From: Microbulbifer sp. MI-G
GTDB lineage: Bacteria; Pseudomonadota; Gammaproteobacteria; Pseudomonadales; Cellvibrionaceae
Direction: 5' to 3'
DNA: 64,000 bases
Assembly (NCBI RefSeq): GCF_030440425.1
Contig: NZ_CP098023.1
Span: 1,043,501-1,107,500, forward strand
The translations under genes were made by a program, and so were the position numbers. The notes beneath the pieces are model-generated. The model was not told the origin of the DNA and searched no databases. It saw only the letters and a list, made by a program, of their open reading frames with translations. Below are positions 1 to 12,922 of the stretch, in pieces (the stretch's first letter is position 1; each line of letters begins with the position of its first letter).

Positions 1-218
1 CGATTTTCAGCCTGGCAGTGGCCAAACTTGGCCGCGCTACCAGCCAGGGTTCGGGAATTTTGTGTCTGGCCATTGTCGGCGGTGCTGTGGTGCCTTTCTT
101 GCAGGGCTTGCTGGCCGATCATGTAGGAATCCAACTGGCATTTGTTCTGCCAGTTTTCTGCTATCTCTATATTCTCTACTATGGGCTCGCCGGGCATCGC
201 CCGGATAAATGCACTTGA
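1..218 (+). CDS. Sugar MFS transporter, FucP family (3' end only)
   Basis: This is the C-terminal part of a major facilitator sugar importer; the 5' part lies outside the window. The reading frame runs from base 3 to a TGA at 216-218. The visible residues include a SQGSG motif and a hydrophobic stretch that match, at roughly 60% by eye, the C-terminus of the complete FucP-type transporter at 2974-4308. The two are therefore paralogs about 2.8 kb apart. It probably imports a hexose or fucose-like sugar by proton symport across the inner membrane, which is family knowledge; the substrate cannot be read from this fragment. It converges on the LytTR regulator gene. Confidence 0.85.
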   Translation, partial: IFSLAVAKLGRATSQGSGILCLAIVGGAVVPFLQGLLADHVGIQLAFVLPVFCYLYILYYGLAGHRPDKCT

Positions 219-435
219 GGAGTTGCTTTTTCTCTTCTGAACACTTTGCGCCGGTGTTTGTATGCCAGTTTTTTTGCAACAAGCAGAGTGTGTGTCCTGC
301 ATAACACCTAAAAATGAAGAGGGACTAGAAAACTTCCACTGAAATGCGTGCAGGCGGTATTTTTGATACTTTGGGTTGAAACAAGAGTTCAGTATCGACA
401 GCGAAAACAGTTACGTAGTATTCGTTCGGCTATGG

Positions 436-1284
436 TTAAGAGGCTTTTGATGCTGTCTGTTGGGTTGTGTGGTTGGAGTCCAGAAATTCCTTGATTGGCT
501 GGCGATAGTTTCGGCTGACTTTGACCTTGGCACCACTGGTGAGGGTGAGAAAGTACTCGCCTTTAGTCAGCACCTTGATATGCGTGATACAATTCAGGTT
601 TACCAGAGTCGATCTGTGGATACGCTTGAAGTTATCTGGGCACAGCTGCTTTTGCAGGTCCTTGATTGTGCTGCGCATCACATGTGTCTCCCCTTTCACA
701 TGCACACACATATAGTCACCGGCTGCGTCGATCCATTCGATATCCTGTTGGTTTACCATAATGATGGTGCCGCGATCCTTGATGGCCAGGCGGTGGGAGA
801 AGGATTGCGCCAGTGCACTTTCACCAGACAATCCGCCTTGCGGGCCGGCATCTGCAATTGAGTTTAGCAGACGACCCTTTTCTCCCAGGCAGTTGCGATC
901 CTGTGCCAAGTGCGTTTGCTGTAGCCGCTGGCGGACCCGCTCCAGTGCGGTTTGCAGGCGCCTGCTGTCCAGTGGTTTCAACACATAATCCACTGCATGA
1001 ACGTCAAACGCCTTCAGTGCGTATCGGTCGTAGGCGGTCGTGAATACAATAAGCGGCATGGTATCACCCTGTAGGCGACGTACTACCTCGAATCCATTCA
1101 TGCCGGGCATTTGTACATCGAGGATCAGTAAATCCGGAGCGCTGTCAAATACAGCCTGCAGTGCTTCCCGGCCATTCCGGCAGCAGGCGACTATTTCTAA
1201 ATCCTTGAATTCCTCAAGCATACTTTTCAGCAGCCGCAGGGCGAGGGGTTCATCGTCTACCAGTGCAACGGTAAGTGTGTTCAT
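436..1284 (-). CDS. LytTR-family response regulator
   Basis: Two-domain response regulator of 282 aa. Residues 1-120 form a receiver domain with the acidic pair D10-D11 and probable phosphoacceptor D56 in LLILDVQMPG. Residues about 170-272 form a LytTR DNA-binding domain of the LytR/AlgR type (motif RIHRSTLVN). A Gln/Gly-rich linker of about 40 residues separates them. Its ATG overlaps the TGA of the sensor kinase gene by four bases, so the two are translationally coupled. It should bind direct-repeat LytTR boxes; the adjacent transporter genes are the obvious candidate targets, by position only. Confidence 0.93.
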   Translation of the reverse strand: MNTLTVALVDDEPLALRLLKSMLEEFKDLEIVACCRNGREALQAVFDSAPDLLILDVQMPGMNGFEVVRRLQGDTMPLIVFTTAYDRYALKAFDVHAVDYVLKPLDSRRLQTALERVRQRLQQTHLAQDRNCLGEKGRLLNSIADAGPQGGLSGESALAQSFSHRLAIKDRGTIIMVNQQDIEWIDAAGDYMCVHVKGETHVMRSTIKDLQKQLCPDNFKRIHRSTLVNLNCITHIKVLTKGEYFLTLTSGAKVKVSRNYRQPIKEFLDSNHTTQQTASKAS

Positions 1285-2453
1285 AGGGTTCCTCTCTGTG
1301 TCAGCTCTGTGGGGGGCGCGGTTATTTCCAGTGGGATATCAATACGCACCAGCATGCCGGAATCAGATTTTTTACACTGTTCTATATGGAAATTCTGTGG
1401 ATACAGATTGTAGAGTCGCTCGCGTACATTTTTCACACCGACCCCGGTAGAGGAAAAATGGCAGTCCTGCTCATCAGTAAATCTGCTTGAACAGCCGGTA
1501 TCAGTCACTTCCAGTACCAGGCGCGCACCGGCTTGTTGCGCACTAATCGCGATAGTGCCACCCAGTTCATTGGGAGCAATGGCGTATTTGACCGAGTTTT
1601 CCACCAAAGGCTGCAGTAGCATACTGGGCACCTGGGCGTTGCGTACCTGTTCGTCAATAGACAGGTCTACGATCAACCGATCGACAAAGCGGGACTTTTC
1701 GATTTCCAAATAGAGCAGTACGGCTTCGATCTCCCGCTCCAGGGCGACTTTCTGTATGGGATCTTCTTTGAGTGACAGACGCAGGAAGTCGCTGAGGCGT
1801 ACAACCATTTGGCGGGCCTCATCAGCTTGCTCAAAACGGATCAGTGCATTGATGGAGTTCAGCGTATTAAACAGGAAATGCGGGTTGAGCTGGTAACGCA
1901 GCATTTTCAATTGGGCCTCACTGGCAATAGCCTCGGCTTGCAGTCTGCGCACTTGTTCGCGTTCGTTCACTGCGGCAACCTCAAGCATTTTATTGTGCTC
2001 ATCCTGCAACAAAAGGTGGTATTTCACCCCACAATAGAGGGCGCTCCAAAATAAAAATACAAACAGGGAGGCGTAATACCAGCCACCAAATTCAGACCAG
2101 ATGGAATGCTCGCCACTCAGTCGTATATAGGCTTCCATCCGCACCAGTGTCCATATCCCGGAAATGACCGCCACCGCCAGCAGATAGATGACTGTGCGCA
2201 CGGCCAGCTCTGAGTCCCAGGCAATGTCGAAAATAGGCTTGAGAAATAGTGACAGGACAAAGGCGATGGTGCACTGAAACAGGGTATTTACCGGTTCAAA
2301 TTTGGGCCATTCCGAAGGGGAGTGCCACAGGCTGAGTGAAAGAAAAGTGACCAGCAATATCCCCACCCAGCTCACTAGCTGCAACTTCCAAAACCAGCAG
2401 GTAGTCTGAATATCGGTGTTCAGGCTCTTTTTCTGACGGGTTGGGTACTGCAT
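1281..2453 (-). CDS. LytS-type sensor histidine kinase (His_kinase family)
   Basis: Membrane sensor kinase and partner of the LytTR regulator. Four hydrophobic segments lie in the N-terminal half. They are followed by a coiled linker and a His_kinase (PF06580-type) domain with the phosphoacceptor motif NPHFLFN (His about residue 192), then a HATPase_c region with an N-box-like LVENSVKYA. I prefer the ATG at 2453 (390 aa). A TTG at 2525 would add 24 hydrophilic residues and has an AAGG about 8 bases upstream, so the start is not settled. No recognised periplasmic ligand domain is visible, so the signal is probably sensed in or near the membrane. Confidence 0.88.
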   Translation of the reverse strand: MQYPTRQKKSLNTDIQTTCWFWKLQLVSWVGILLVTFLSLSLWHSPSEWPKFEPVNTLFQCTIAFVLSLFLKPIFDIAWDSELAVRTVIYLLAVAVISGIWTLVRMEAYIRLSGEHSIWSEFGGWYYASLFVFLFWSALYCGVKYHLLLQDEHNKMLEVAAVNEREQVRRLQAEAIASEAQLKMLRYQLNPHFLFNTLNSINALIRFEQADEARQMVVRLSDFLRLSLKEDPIQKVALEREIEAVLLYLEIEKSRFVDRLIVDLSIDEQVRNAQVPSMLLQPLVENSVKYAIAPNELGGTIAISAQQAGARLVLEVTDTGCSSRFTDEQDCHFSSTGVGVKNVRERLYNLYPQNFHIEQCKKSDSGMLVRIDIPLEITAPPTELTQRGTL

Positions 2454-2973
2454 GATGTCCCGTTTTTTAATATTATGAAAATGCCGGGATAGACGCTTAC
2501 CATCGCCTTCATTATTATCCTGCAAATACTACCTTGGCTGGCCCTGTCCTGCCAGGGCCAGCTAATGTCAAGCTTCCGGTTTATCCCCTAAATAGTCCTT
2601 TTTGCCGGATTTCGGGGTGAATCGTCAAGTAAATTTCGGCAATCTGGGCTTATATGACTACTTTTCTGTGGTTGTACTGGGTTACAGCAGTCGGTGGTCT
2701 TGCCTGTGATTCTCGCACGGATTTTAGTGATAAGACCGCCTTTGTCTGGAGTCGCTGTGTTCTGTTTTAAAGTGATCAGGGCGTGTGACCTCATGATCTT
2801 CCGACCTTGGCAGGTGATTTTGAAAGGAGGTAGCTTGTGTATGATTTATTCCTGGCTTATTTGGATCGGATGCATGCGCGCTTTCATGCAGTGAACGCGA
2901 TAGTGGTCATAGGGTTTGGTATGAGCGGATTGATCGGGATTAATACACTATTGGCTCATGAGATCGGTTTCCA
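2454..2973. other. Divergent region between kinase and transporter genes
   Basis: About 520 bases separate the kinase gene from the second transporter. The right part carries the small membrane-peptide ORF at 2837-2977 with a near-perfect ribosome binding site. The left part presumably holds both promoters. I did not find a convincing LytTR direct repeat by eye. Confidence 0.5.
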
Positions 2974-2977
2974 GTGA
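2837..2977 (+). CDS. Small membrane peptide coupled to sugar transporter
   Basis: A 46-codon ORF starting at GTG 2837, six bases after a strong Shine-Dalgarno AAAGGAGGT at 2823-2831. The predicted peptide has an amphipathic, His/Arg-containing N-terminus (about residues 1-18) and one hydrophobic segment (about 19-40), followed by a short tail. Its TGA (2975-2977) overlaps the GTG start of the transporter (2974) as GTGA, the arrangement used for translational coupling. The transporter has only a weak ribosome binding site of its own. I do not recognise a family. It could be a small accessory subunit, or a translated leader whose role is to deliver ribosomes to the transporter start. Confidence 0.6.
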   Translation: MYDLFLAYLDRMHARFHAVNAIVVIGFGMSGLIGINTLLAHEIGFQ

Positions 2978-4308
2978 AACAGATGTTGCCCGAGCCGAAC
3001 TCTCCAAACGAGATCGTGGTCAAGGATACTGGCATGAAGGGCGCCAAACCAGCAGGCGCTGTCCCCGGTTATTTCAATCTGGCTGCCCTGACCTCTTTAT
3101 TTTTGATCTGGGGGTTTATTACTGGCCTCAATGATGTGCTGGTACCACACCTGAAAAATGTTTTTGAGCTGAGTTATACCCGGGCCGTTCTGGTACAGTT
3201 CTGCTTTTTTGCCGCTTACTTCCTGGTCTCCGTGCCTGCGGGGTTGCTACTGCGCAGAGTGGGTTACCAGTTGGGACTGGTACTGGGCCTGTTGGTTGCC
3301 TGTGCCGGTTGTCTGGTGTTTATTCCAGCGGCACGATTGCAAATCTATGAGGTATTTTTATTGGGACTTTTTGTATTGGCCTCAGGAATTACCCTGTTGC
3401 AGGTGTCTGCCAATCCCTATGTTATTGCCCTGGGTGGCGCTCGCTCGGCACCCAGTCGGTTGAATCTCACCCAGGCGTTTAACTCCCTGGGAACCACACT
3501 TGCGCCTGTGATTGGCGGTGCGGTCTTTTTTACTGCGGTCTCTACCGGCTCTGACCCGGATACCGCTGCGAGTATAACCGAATTTCGCGCCCGTGAGGCG
3601 GCATTGGTGGAGGCCCCCTATTTCTGGCTGGCAGTCATTTTGTTGCTGATGGTGGCCTTTTTCTCCTGGATACGCCTGCCGGAAATTCCCAATCACCTGA
3701 AAGCCACAGAGTTTGGGGCCAACGAGCAGGAGATCTTTTCTATCTGGCGTTTTCCCAGGTTGACTTTGGGTGCAGTGGGCATTTTTGCCTATGTGGGGGC
3801 TGAAGTTGCCATCGGTAGCTTTCTGGTGAGTTTTTTCGGGGAGCCCTCGGTAGCTAGGATGCGACCTTTTGAAGCCGCACACTTTGTCTCCTTGTATTGG
3901 GGTGGTGCGATGATTGGCCGTTTTGCCGGAGCACTGTTTCTACGCTATATATCTGCCGGGAAACTGTTGGCGATCTGTGGCCTGGGCTCAGTGACACTGA
4001 TTTCGGTGGCCATGCATAGCTCCGGTGTTGTTGCCGTGTGGTCGATCGTTGCCGTCGGGTTGTGTAACTCGATTATGTTTCCAACCATATTCAGTCTTGC
4101 CCTGCATGGTCTGGGTAGACATACCTGCCAGGGCAGTGGTGTGCTGTGTATGGCAATCGTGGGGGGGGCAGTAATCCCGCTTTTACAGGGCCTGGTTGCA
4201 GATAACGCCGGTATCCAGATTTCATTTTCGGTGCCCCTGCTGTGCTATTGTTTCATTGTTTATTATGGAGCCTTCTCGCTGGATCTGCGTGGAGATGTAG
4301 AGGAGTGA
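2974..4308 (+). CDS. Sugar MFS transporter, FucP family
   Basis: A 444-aa inner-membrane transporter with about 12 hydrophobic segments. Family features include the early motif LIWGFITGLNDVLVPHLK, a central PYVIALGG stretch followed by the LNLTQAFNSLGTT motif typical of FucP/glucose-galactose transporters, and a C-terminal CQGSG motif. Such proteins import fucose, glucose, galactose or related sugars with protons. The GTG at 2974 is supported by a GTGA overlap with the small upstream ORF; an ATG at 2983 is the alternative. It is paralogous to the truncated transporter at the window edge and lies upstream of a cellulase, suggesting a role in uptake of plant or algal sugars. The exact substrate is unknown. 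Confidence 0.92.
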   Translation: MKQMLPEPNSPNEIVVKDTGMKGAKPAGAVPGYFNLAALTSLFLIWGFITGLNDVLVPHLKNVFELSYTRAVLVQFCFFAAYFLVSVPAGLLLRRVGYQLGLVLGLLVACAGCLVFIPAARLQIYEVFLLGLFVLASGITLLQVSANPYVIALGGARSAPSRLNLTQAFNSLGTTLAPVIGGAVFFTAVSTGSDPDTAASITEFRAREAALVEAPYFWLAVILLLMVAFFSWIRLPEIPNHLKATEFGANEQEIFSIWRFPRLTLGAVGIFAYVGAEVAIGSFLVSFFGEPSVARMRPFEAAHFVSLYWGGAMIGRFAGALFLRYISAGKLLAICGLGSVTLISVAMHSSGVVAVWSIVAVGLCNSIMFPTIFSLALHGLGRHTCQGSGVLCMAIVGGAVIPLLQGLVADNAGIQISFSVPLLCYCFIVYYGAFSLDLRGDVEE

Positions 4309-4575
4309 GGGGGTCGCTTGTAGCAACCGAGTGCCACTCTATTATTCACTTGCAGTAAGGGGCCTGCCAGGTGAGGCTCACACTCTGTCTGGGCAAGCCC
4401 CGTTGTTTCCAACTCAACTGATGGTTGCACTACAGTAGATTGTTTGGTGTTGAAACCAATTCTATTGGCAACCCGATCCATCTCCGCCTTATTTTGTGGT
4501 ACCACTTCCTTGGGTATCTTTCAATACAACTGACACAGTGTTCGGGAGGCGCTGTCCGTATCGCCCCGGGAAAGA

Positions 4576-4615
4576 ACCACTCTAGCGGATTTTTATTGCT
4601 CAAAGCCAGAGTGGT
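4576..4615. repeat. Inverted repeat, 8-bp arms
   Basis: ACCACTCT (4576-4583) and AGAGTGGT (4608-4615) are exact reverse complements separated by 24 bases. The repeat lies about 150-190 bases upstream of the cellulase start and could be a regulator site or a transcript hairpin. No family is assigned. Confidence 0.45.
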
Positions 4616-4716
4616 ATCAATGATAGATTCGCGGTGTAGCGGGCTCTGGGACGCAGGTGCAGTCAAGGAAATCGCACATTCCTATCCGTAGAAATATCCT
4701 TTGGGCATAGCAACTG

Positions 4717-4732
4717 CGCATCGCAAGATGCG
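4717..4732. promoter_or_regulatory. Short hairpin with GNRA tetraloop before cellulase
   Basis: CGCATC (4717-4722), GCAA (4723-4726) and GATGCG (4727-4732) form a perfect 6-bp stem with a GNRA-type loop. It sits 20 bases before the ribosome binding site of the GH5 gene, so it would be in its 5' leader and might stabilise the mRNA. Confidence 0.4.
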
Positions 4733-4767
4733 ATGGTACAAGAATAATTAGCAAAGGAATAAAAGTG

Positions 4768-6585
4768 ATGAGAAAGCAAAGCACAAACAATTGTACTCCC
4801 TGCTCGGGGCGTGCCTTTTTGGCGCTTCTGGCAGGCTGGTGGCTGCTGCACTCCACCGGTGTATTCGCAGTAGAACCCCTGAGTGTCAGTGGGAATCGGA
4901 TCTTGATCGATGGCCAACCGGGCAGTCTTGCAGGCAATAGCTACTTCTGGAGCAATAATGGTTGGGGTGGAGAGAAATACTACAATGCGAGTACCGTTAG
5001 TTGGTTGAAATCGGATTGGAAGTCAACACTGGTGCGGGCTGCAATGGGGGTCGAAGACGGGGGCGGATATTTTGAAGATCCGGCCGGTAATGAGGCCAAG
5101 GTGCGAGTGGTAGTGGATGCGGCCATAGCCAATGATATGTATGTCATTATTGATTGGCACTCCCACTATGCCCATACCCATGACTGGAGCCAGGCGATCA
5201 ATTTTTTTAAGCGTATGGCGTCCGATTACGGTCATACAAACAATGTGATTTATGAGATTTACAATGAGCCGAAACAGGTTTCCTGGAGTAGTGACGTCAA
5301 GCCTTATGCCGAGTCGGTGATCAGTGCCATACGTGCTATCGATCCAGATAATCTGATTATTGTCGGAACACCCACCTGGTCTCAGGATGTCGACCAGGCT
5401 TCTTATGATCCTATTCGGGGCTATGCCAATATCGCCTATACCTTGCATTTTTATGCCGGTACGCATGGCCAATACTTGAGAGACAAAGCGCAAATTGCAC
5501 TCAATAATGGCATTGCACTATTTGCCACTGAATGGGGAACTGTGAACGCAGACGGCAATGGGGGGGTGAATCATGGTGAAACTGATCGTTGGATGGATTT
5601 TCTGAAATCCAACAATATCAGTCATGCAAACTGGTCGATCAACGACAAAAATGAGGGGGCCTCTGCTCTCTGGCCCGGGGCGAATGCAAATGGCGGTTGG
5701 CCTGCCTCCAGTTTGACCGAATCCGGGAATAAAGTGCGTCAGATTATTCGAACCTGGGCAGGGAATACACCTCCAAACCCATCCGATTGCGACACAGTCA
5801 CTTTGCCCGCAAAAATTGAAGCAGAGCATTTTTGTGAGATGTCCGGTGTTCAAATTGAGAGCACTTCGGATACGGGCGGTGGCAGTAGTGTCGGTTATCT
5901 CGATACTGGCGACTGGATGAGCTACAACATCACTGTGCCCAGCAGTGGTGACTATACGGTGTCCTATCGGGTGGCTGCGTTGGGTAGCGGCGGCGTATTG
6001 CAGTTGGAGAAACGTGGCGGTTCACCGGTATATGGTCAACTGGATATCCCCAATACCGGTGACTGGCAGAGCTGGACCACGATTCAACAGACTGTTCAGC
6101 TGGATGCCGGAGAGCAGGAGATAGCCATTGCGGTCCTGGGTCCCGCTTGGAATCTCAATTGGCTGGATATTCAGAGTAGTGACAACAACCCCGACCCGCC
6201 TGGTCAGGGCATCGTGATCGAAGCCGAGAACTACACCTATATGAGCGGTGTACAGACTGAGTCCACCAGTGATGTGGGGGGAGGGCAGAACGTCGGTTGG
6301 GTTGATGCCGGGGACTGGATGGCTTACCACGATATTGATATCCCTTCGAGCGGGAACTATACAGTAGAGTTCCGTGTGGCGGCCCTGGATGGTGGCTCCC
6401 TCAGCTTTGAACGTGCCGGGGGCAACCCCGTTTATGGCACTTTAACAATACCCGATACGGATGGTTGGCAAAACTGGACAACGATCTCTATGACCGTTTA
6501 CCTGGAAGCCGGAAGGCAGAACTTTGGAATCGGTGTGCCCCGGGGGGGATGGAACCTGAACTGGATACGATTCACCAGGCTCTAG
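4768..6585 (+). CDS. Secreted GH5 endoglucanase with two CBM6 domains
   Basis: A secreted endo-beta-1,4-glucanase of 605 aa. An N-terminal signal peptide (hydrophobic core FLALLAGWW, cleavage near VFA about residue 35) precedes a GH5 domain (about 40-330). Catalytic acids are the Glu in IYEIYNEP (acid/base) and in LFATEWGT (nucleophile); VIIDWHSH is also typical of GH5, probably subfamily 2. Two CBM6 modules follow (about 350-470 and 485-605), each starting with IEAE and containing a GDWM motif and NLNW near the end; they should bind cellulose, xylan or similar beta-glycans. ATG 4768 follows an AAAGGA site at 4752-4757; a GTG immediately upstream is less likely. It lies downstream of a sugar transporter. 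Substrate preference is inferred. Confidence 0.93.
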   Translation: MRKQSTNNCTPCSGRAFLALLAGWWLLHSTGVFAVEPLSVSGNRILIDGQPGSLAGNSYFWSNNGWGGEKYYNASTVSWLKSDWKSTLVRAAMGVEDGGGYFEDPAGNEAKVRVVVDAAIANDMYVIIDWHSHYAHTHDWSQAINFFKRMASDYGHTNNVIYEIYNEPKQVSWSSDVKPYAESVISAIRAIDPDNLIIVGTPTWSQDVDQASYDPIRGYANIAYTLHFYAGTHGQYLRDKAQIALNNGIALFATEWGTVNADGNGGVNHGETDRWMDFLKSNNISHANWSINDKNEGASALWPGANANGGWPASSLTESGNKVRQIIRTWAGNTPPNPSDCDTVTLPAKIEAEHFCEMSGVQIESTSDTGGGSSVGYLDTGDWMSYNITVPSSGDYTVSYRVAALGSGGVLQLEKRGGSPVYGQLDIPNTGDWQSWTTIQQTVQLDAGEQEIAIAVLGPAWNLNWLDIQSSDNNPDPPGQGIVIEAENYTYMSGVQTESTSDVGGGQNVGWVDAGDWMAYHDIDIPSSGNYTVEFRVAALDGGSLSFERAGGNPVYGTLTIPDTDGWQNWTTISMTVYLEAGRQNFGIGVPRGGWNLNWIRFTRL

Positions 6586-6906
6586 CAGGTTGTGAAAAAG
6601 GCCTTTCGTGGCCTTAGCCTGTTCGAAGGGTGCAAAGAGGGATTCACCCCTAGGCTTTTTGCCGGCTGAGTGAATGGGGTAGGTACACGTTTTCTTGCAA
6701 TGTATTGAGAGCCCGGTAACTTCATCCAGTTGTCGGGTTTTCCAATGCGGCAGTCGAAAGAGCAGAGGTCATACCGGATTGCTTGCCGGGTAAATTGCGA
6801 TTTCTTCCCGCGCCCACCTGCCTTTTCTGGAGCGCACCCTTCCTTTTCCGCCCAGGTCGCACATTTGGGTATACTGTGGCGAGGTAAATTGCGGGCTTGC
6901 CATCCA
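6586..6906. other. Intergenic region between cellulase and tilS
   Basis: 321 bases. A short hairpin lies just after the cellulase stop (6598-6615). A TATACT hexamer at 6870-6875 could be a -10 element for tilS, but no good -35 accompanies it. An open frame continues upstream of tilS from 6730 but has no family similarity, so it is not counted as coding. Confidence 0.45.
6598..6615 (+). terminator. Possible terminator hairpin after cellulase
   Basis: AAGGCC (6598-6603), loop TTTCGT and GGCCTT (6610-6615) form a perfect 6-bp stem 13 bases after the stop. There is no clear T-run behind it, so a true intrinsic terminator is uncertain. Confidence 0.4.
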
Positions 6907-8217
6907 GTGACAATCACCAACCCAGAGCGGCTTCCGACACTCCTGCAGGTGGCAATGCAGCGCCACCCTGTGCCGGGCCAACTCTGGGTCGGGTTCTCCG
7001 GTGGCCTGGATTCCACAGTCCTGCTGCACCTGCTTGCCAGCTGCCAAATTCCGGTGCGGGCGCTGCATCTGCACCATGGCTTGAGTGCGAATGCGGACCA
7101 CTGGTTGTCCCATTGTCGGGAGTTCGCCTGTCACCTGTCGGTACCCTTTACCGCTGTGCAGATACATGTGGCTACAGGAAAGGGAGGCTTGGAGCAGCGG
7201 GCCCGCAGGGCGAGGTATCGGGCGTTTGCCCAGGTGATGTCAGAGGGTGATCAGATCCTGCTCGGCCATCACGGGGATGATCAGGCTGAGACTTTCCTGT
7301 TGCGCCTGATGCGCGGTGCCGGGGTACTGGGGCTGGCCGGTATTGCGGAATCGCGCTTCCTGGGTGAGGGCAGGTCCCTTTTGAGGCCCCTGCTGGGAGC
7401 TAGCCGTGTCGAACTGGCGGCCTGGGCTGGGGACCATGGGCTTACCTGGATCGATGATGAGAGCAACGCCGATGAGTCCCTCGATCGCAATTATCTGCGC
7501 CACAGGGTGTTGCCGTTACTTTCCGCGCGTTGGCCGGCCAGACAACGGGTCGTGCGTGCGGTGGAAAATCTGCGGGAGTCCGCCGAATTGCTGCAGGCGT
7601 TGGCACTTGCAGATCTGCACGGCTGTGGATTACGCCGGGAGCGCTTTGGGGAGAGTTTGGCCCTGGAGAGGTTCACCGGTCTAAGTTTGGCCCGGCGCAA
7701 GAACCTGTTGCGCTACTGGTGTTTGCAGCAGGGCGGTAAGGCGCCGGAGTGGGCCCCCTTACAGCAGGCTCTGGAACAACTGGGCGCGGCGGCAGCGGAT
7801 GCCCGGATTGCGGTGCAGCTGGGCGGCAGAGTGGTGAGGCGCTATCAGGGGCGTTTGTATCTGACCCCTGAGTTGGCGCGTTACGCGGTGAAAGAGGGAG
7901 GGGACCAAAAGTGCTGGGATGGCATCTCCGAGTTGCCTCTGCCGGGAGGGGGGGTGCTGGCACCCTCACCGGGCTGGCCAGGTTCACAGTATCGGGTGCG
8001 CTATCGCCGTGGGGGTGAGCGGGCACAGCCATCGGATCGGGTACATTCCCAGACCCTGAAGAAGTTATTACAGGAGCGGGCCCTGGAGCCCTGGCTGAGA
8101 GACAGGGTGCCACTGATCTATCGAGCGGGGGAGCTGGTGGCCGTCGGCGACCTGTTTACCTGCGATGTGGCGGGCCTCGCCCAGACGCCGCCACCCAGAT
8201 GGTGGTTTTCCGATTGA
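6907..8217 (+). CDS. tilS: tRNA(Ile)-lysidine synthase
   Basis: Adds lysine to C34 of the AUA-reading tRNA-Ile using ATP, converting Met to Ile decoding; essential and cytosolic. The N-terminal PP-loop motif SGGLDST (about residues 31-37) is followed by GHHGDDQAET, and the C-terminal region matches TilS. The frame is open from 6730, but the first 59 codons have no TilS counterpart. GTG 6907 gives 436 aa, close to the roughly 430 usual for the family, so I choose it. ATG 6955 is a shorter alternative. It precedes pyrG co-directionally, the common gammaproteobacterial order; accA, often upstream, is not here. Confidence 0.93.
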   Translation: MTITNPERLPTLLQVAMQRHPVPGQLWVGFSGGLDSTVLLHLLASCQIPVRALHLHHGLSANADHWLSHCREFACHLSVPFTAVQIHVATGKGGLEQRARRARYRAFAQVMSEGDQILLGHHGDDQAETFLLRLMRGAGVLGLAGIAESRFLGEGRSLLRPLLGASRVELAAWAGDHGLTWIDDESNADESLDRNYLRHRVLPLLSARWPARQRVVRAVENLRESAELLQALALADLHGCGLRRERFGESLALERFTGLSLARRKNLLRYWCLQQGGKAPEWAPLQQALEQLGAAAADARIAVQLGGRVVRRYQGRLYLTPELARYAVKEGGDQKCWDGISELPLPGGGVLAPSPGWPGSQYRVRYRRGGERAQPSDRVHSQTLKKLLQERALEPWLRDRVPLIYRAGELVAVGDLFTCDVAGLAQTPPPRWWFSD

Positions 8218-8330
8218 GTGGAAAAGGGTTTTCTGCTAGTCTGGCCCCCCGTCTCAAAGGCACCGGAACGCGCTGGATTAACCGCCCGGGCCTGCCCTGA
8301 AAGCTCGACTTTCATCGAGCACCCAACTGA

Positions 8331-9977
<1,647 letters not shown>

Positions 9978-10008
9978 AATAAAAAATGCAATTTTGCCAC
10001 TGGCTTAA

Positions 10009-10884
<876 letters not shown>

Positions 10885-11009
10885 CAGTAAACCTCATTCT
10901 AGGAGAGCTTCTTTGCCGGGTGCAGTATACCTGTTCCAGTGGCGCTAACCCTGTGAAACAGCTGCCGATACTTCAGCTACGAAAAGATTGTCCGCTGGGG
11001 TGCTGCTAG

Positions 11010-12383
<1,374 letters not shown>

Positions 12384-12634
12384 TGGTTCTTACTTGTTGA
12401 AAGAGCACAGTATGAGATACCTGCTGCAGTGCATAGTGACCAGGCCATCAGGTCGATCCTCGATGACTTTACTGACTGCCGCCCTTGAAATATGGGGGTA
12501 ATTGCGCTGAGCTGTTTGTACTTTATGGACTTGTGGTGGCCTGTGGTTGGCGGCTCCGCCCCGGGCCCTATCCCCTGGCAGCCGGTTGCGTTGCCGGGTA
12601 AATCTCTTTATCAGCGAAACAATCCTGGTCTCGT

Positions 12635-12922
12635 ATGAAATGGCTGCTGGCAATTCTCACCATCCTACTGCTTGCCACCCAATATCGGCTCTGGGTAGGT
12701 CCAGGCAGTCTCGCCGAAATCACCCGTCTCAAGCGTCAACTCGCCGTACAGCGAGAGAAAAATGCCGCTCTTGAGCAGGAAAACCGCCAATTGTTCAGGG
12801 AGGTGCGCAGTCTCAAAGTGGGTACCGACGGGATTGAGGCCAGGGCGCGCTATGATTTGGGACTGATCAAGGAAGGGGAAACACTGTTTATCTTCCTGGA
12901 TACGCAAGAGACCGGGCAGTGA
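12635..12922 (+). CDS. ftsB: Cell division protein FtsB
   Basis: Small bitopic inner-membrane protein of the divisome that pairs with FtsL and FtsQ. 95 aa: a hydrophobic segment at residues about 2-20, then a coiled coil (about 25-65, LKRQLAVQREKNAALEQEN). The family signature YDLGLIKEGE follows. Its TGA overlaps the ispD GTG start by four bases, the usual ftsB-ispD coupling. Confidence 0.95.
   Translation: MKWLLAILTILLLATQYRLWVGPGSLAEITRLKRQLAVQREKNAALEQENRQLFREVRSLKVGTDGIEARARYDLGLIKEGETLFIFLDTQETGQ

Larger units (their letters stand above)
4309..4767. other. Intergenic region upstream of the cellulase
   Basis: 459 bases without a supported gene. It contains an 8-bp perfect inverted repeat (4576-4583 and 4608-4615) and, closer to the cellulase start, a short hairpin with a GCAA tetraloop (4717-4732). 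No clear -10/-35 pair stood out. Confidence 0.5.
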
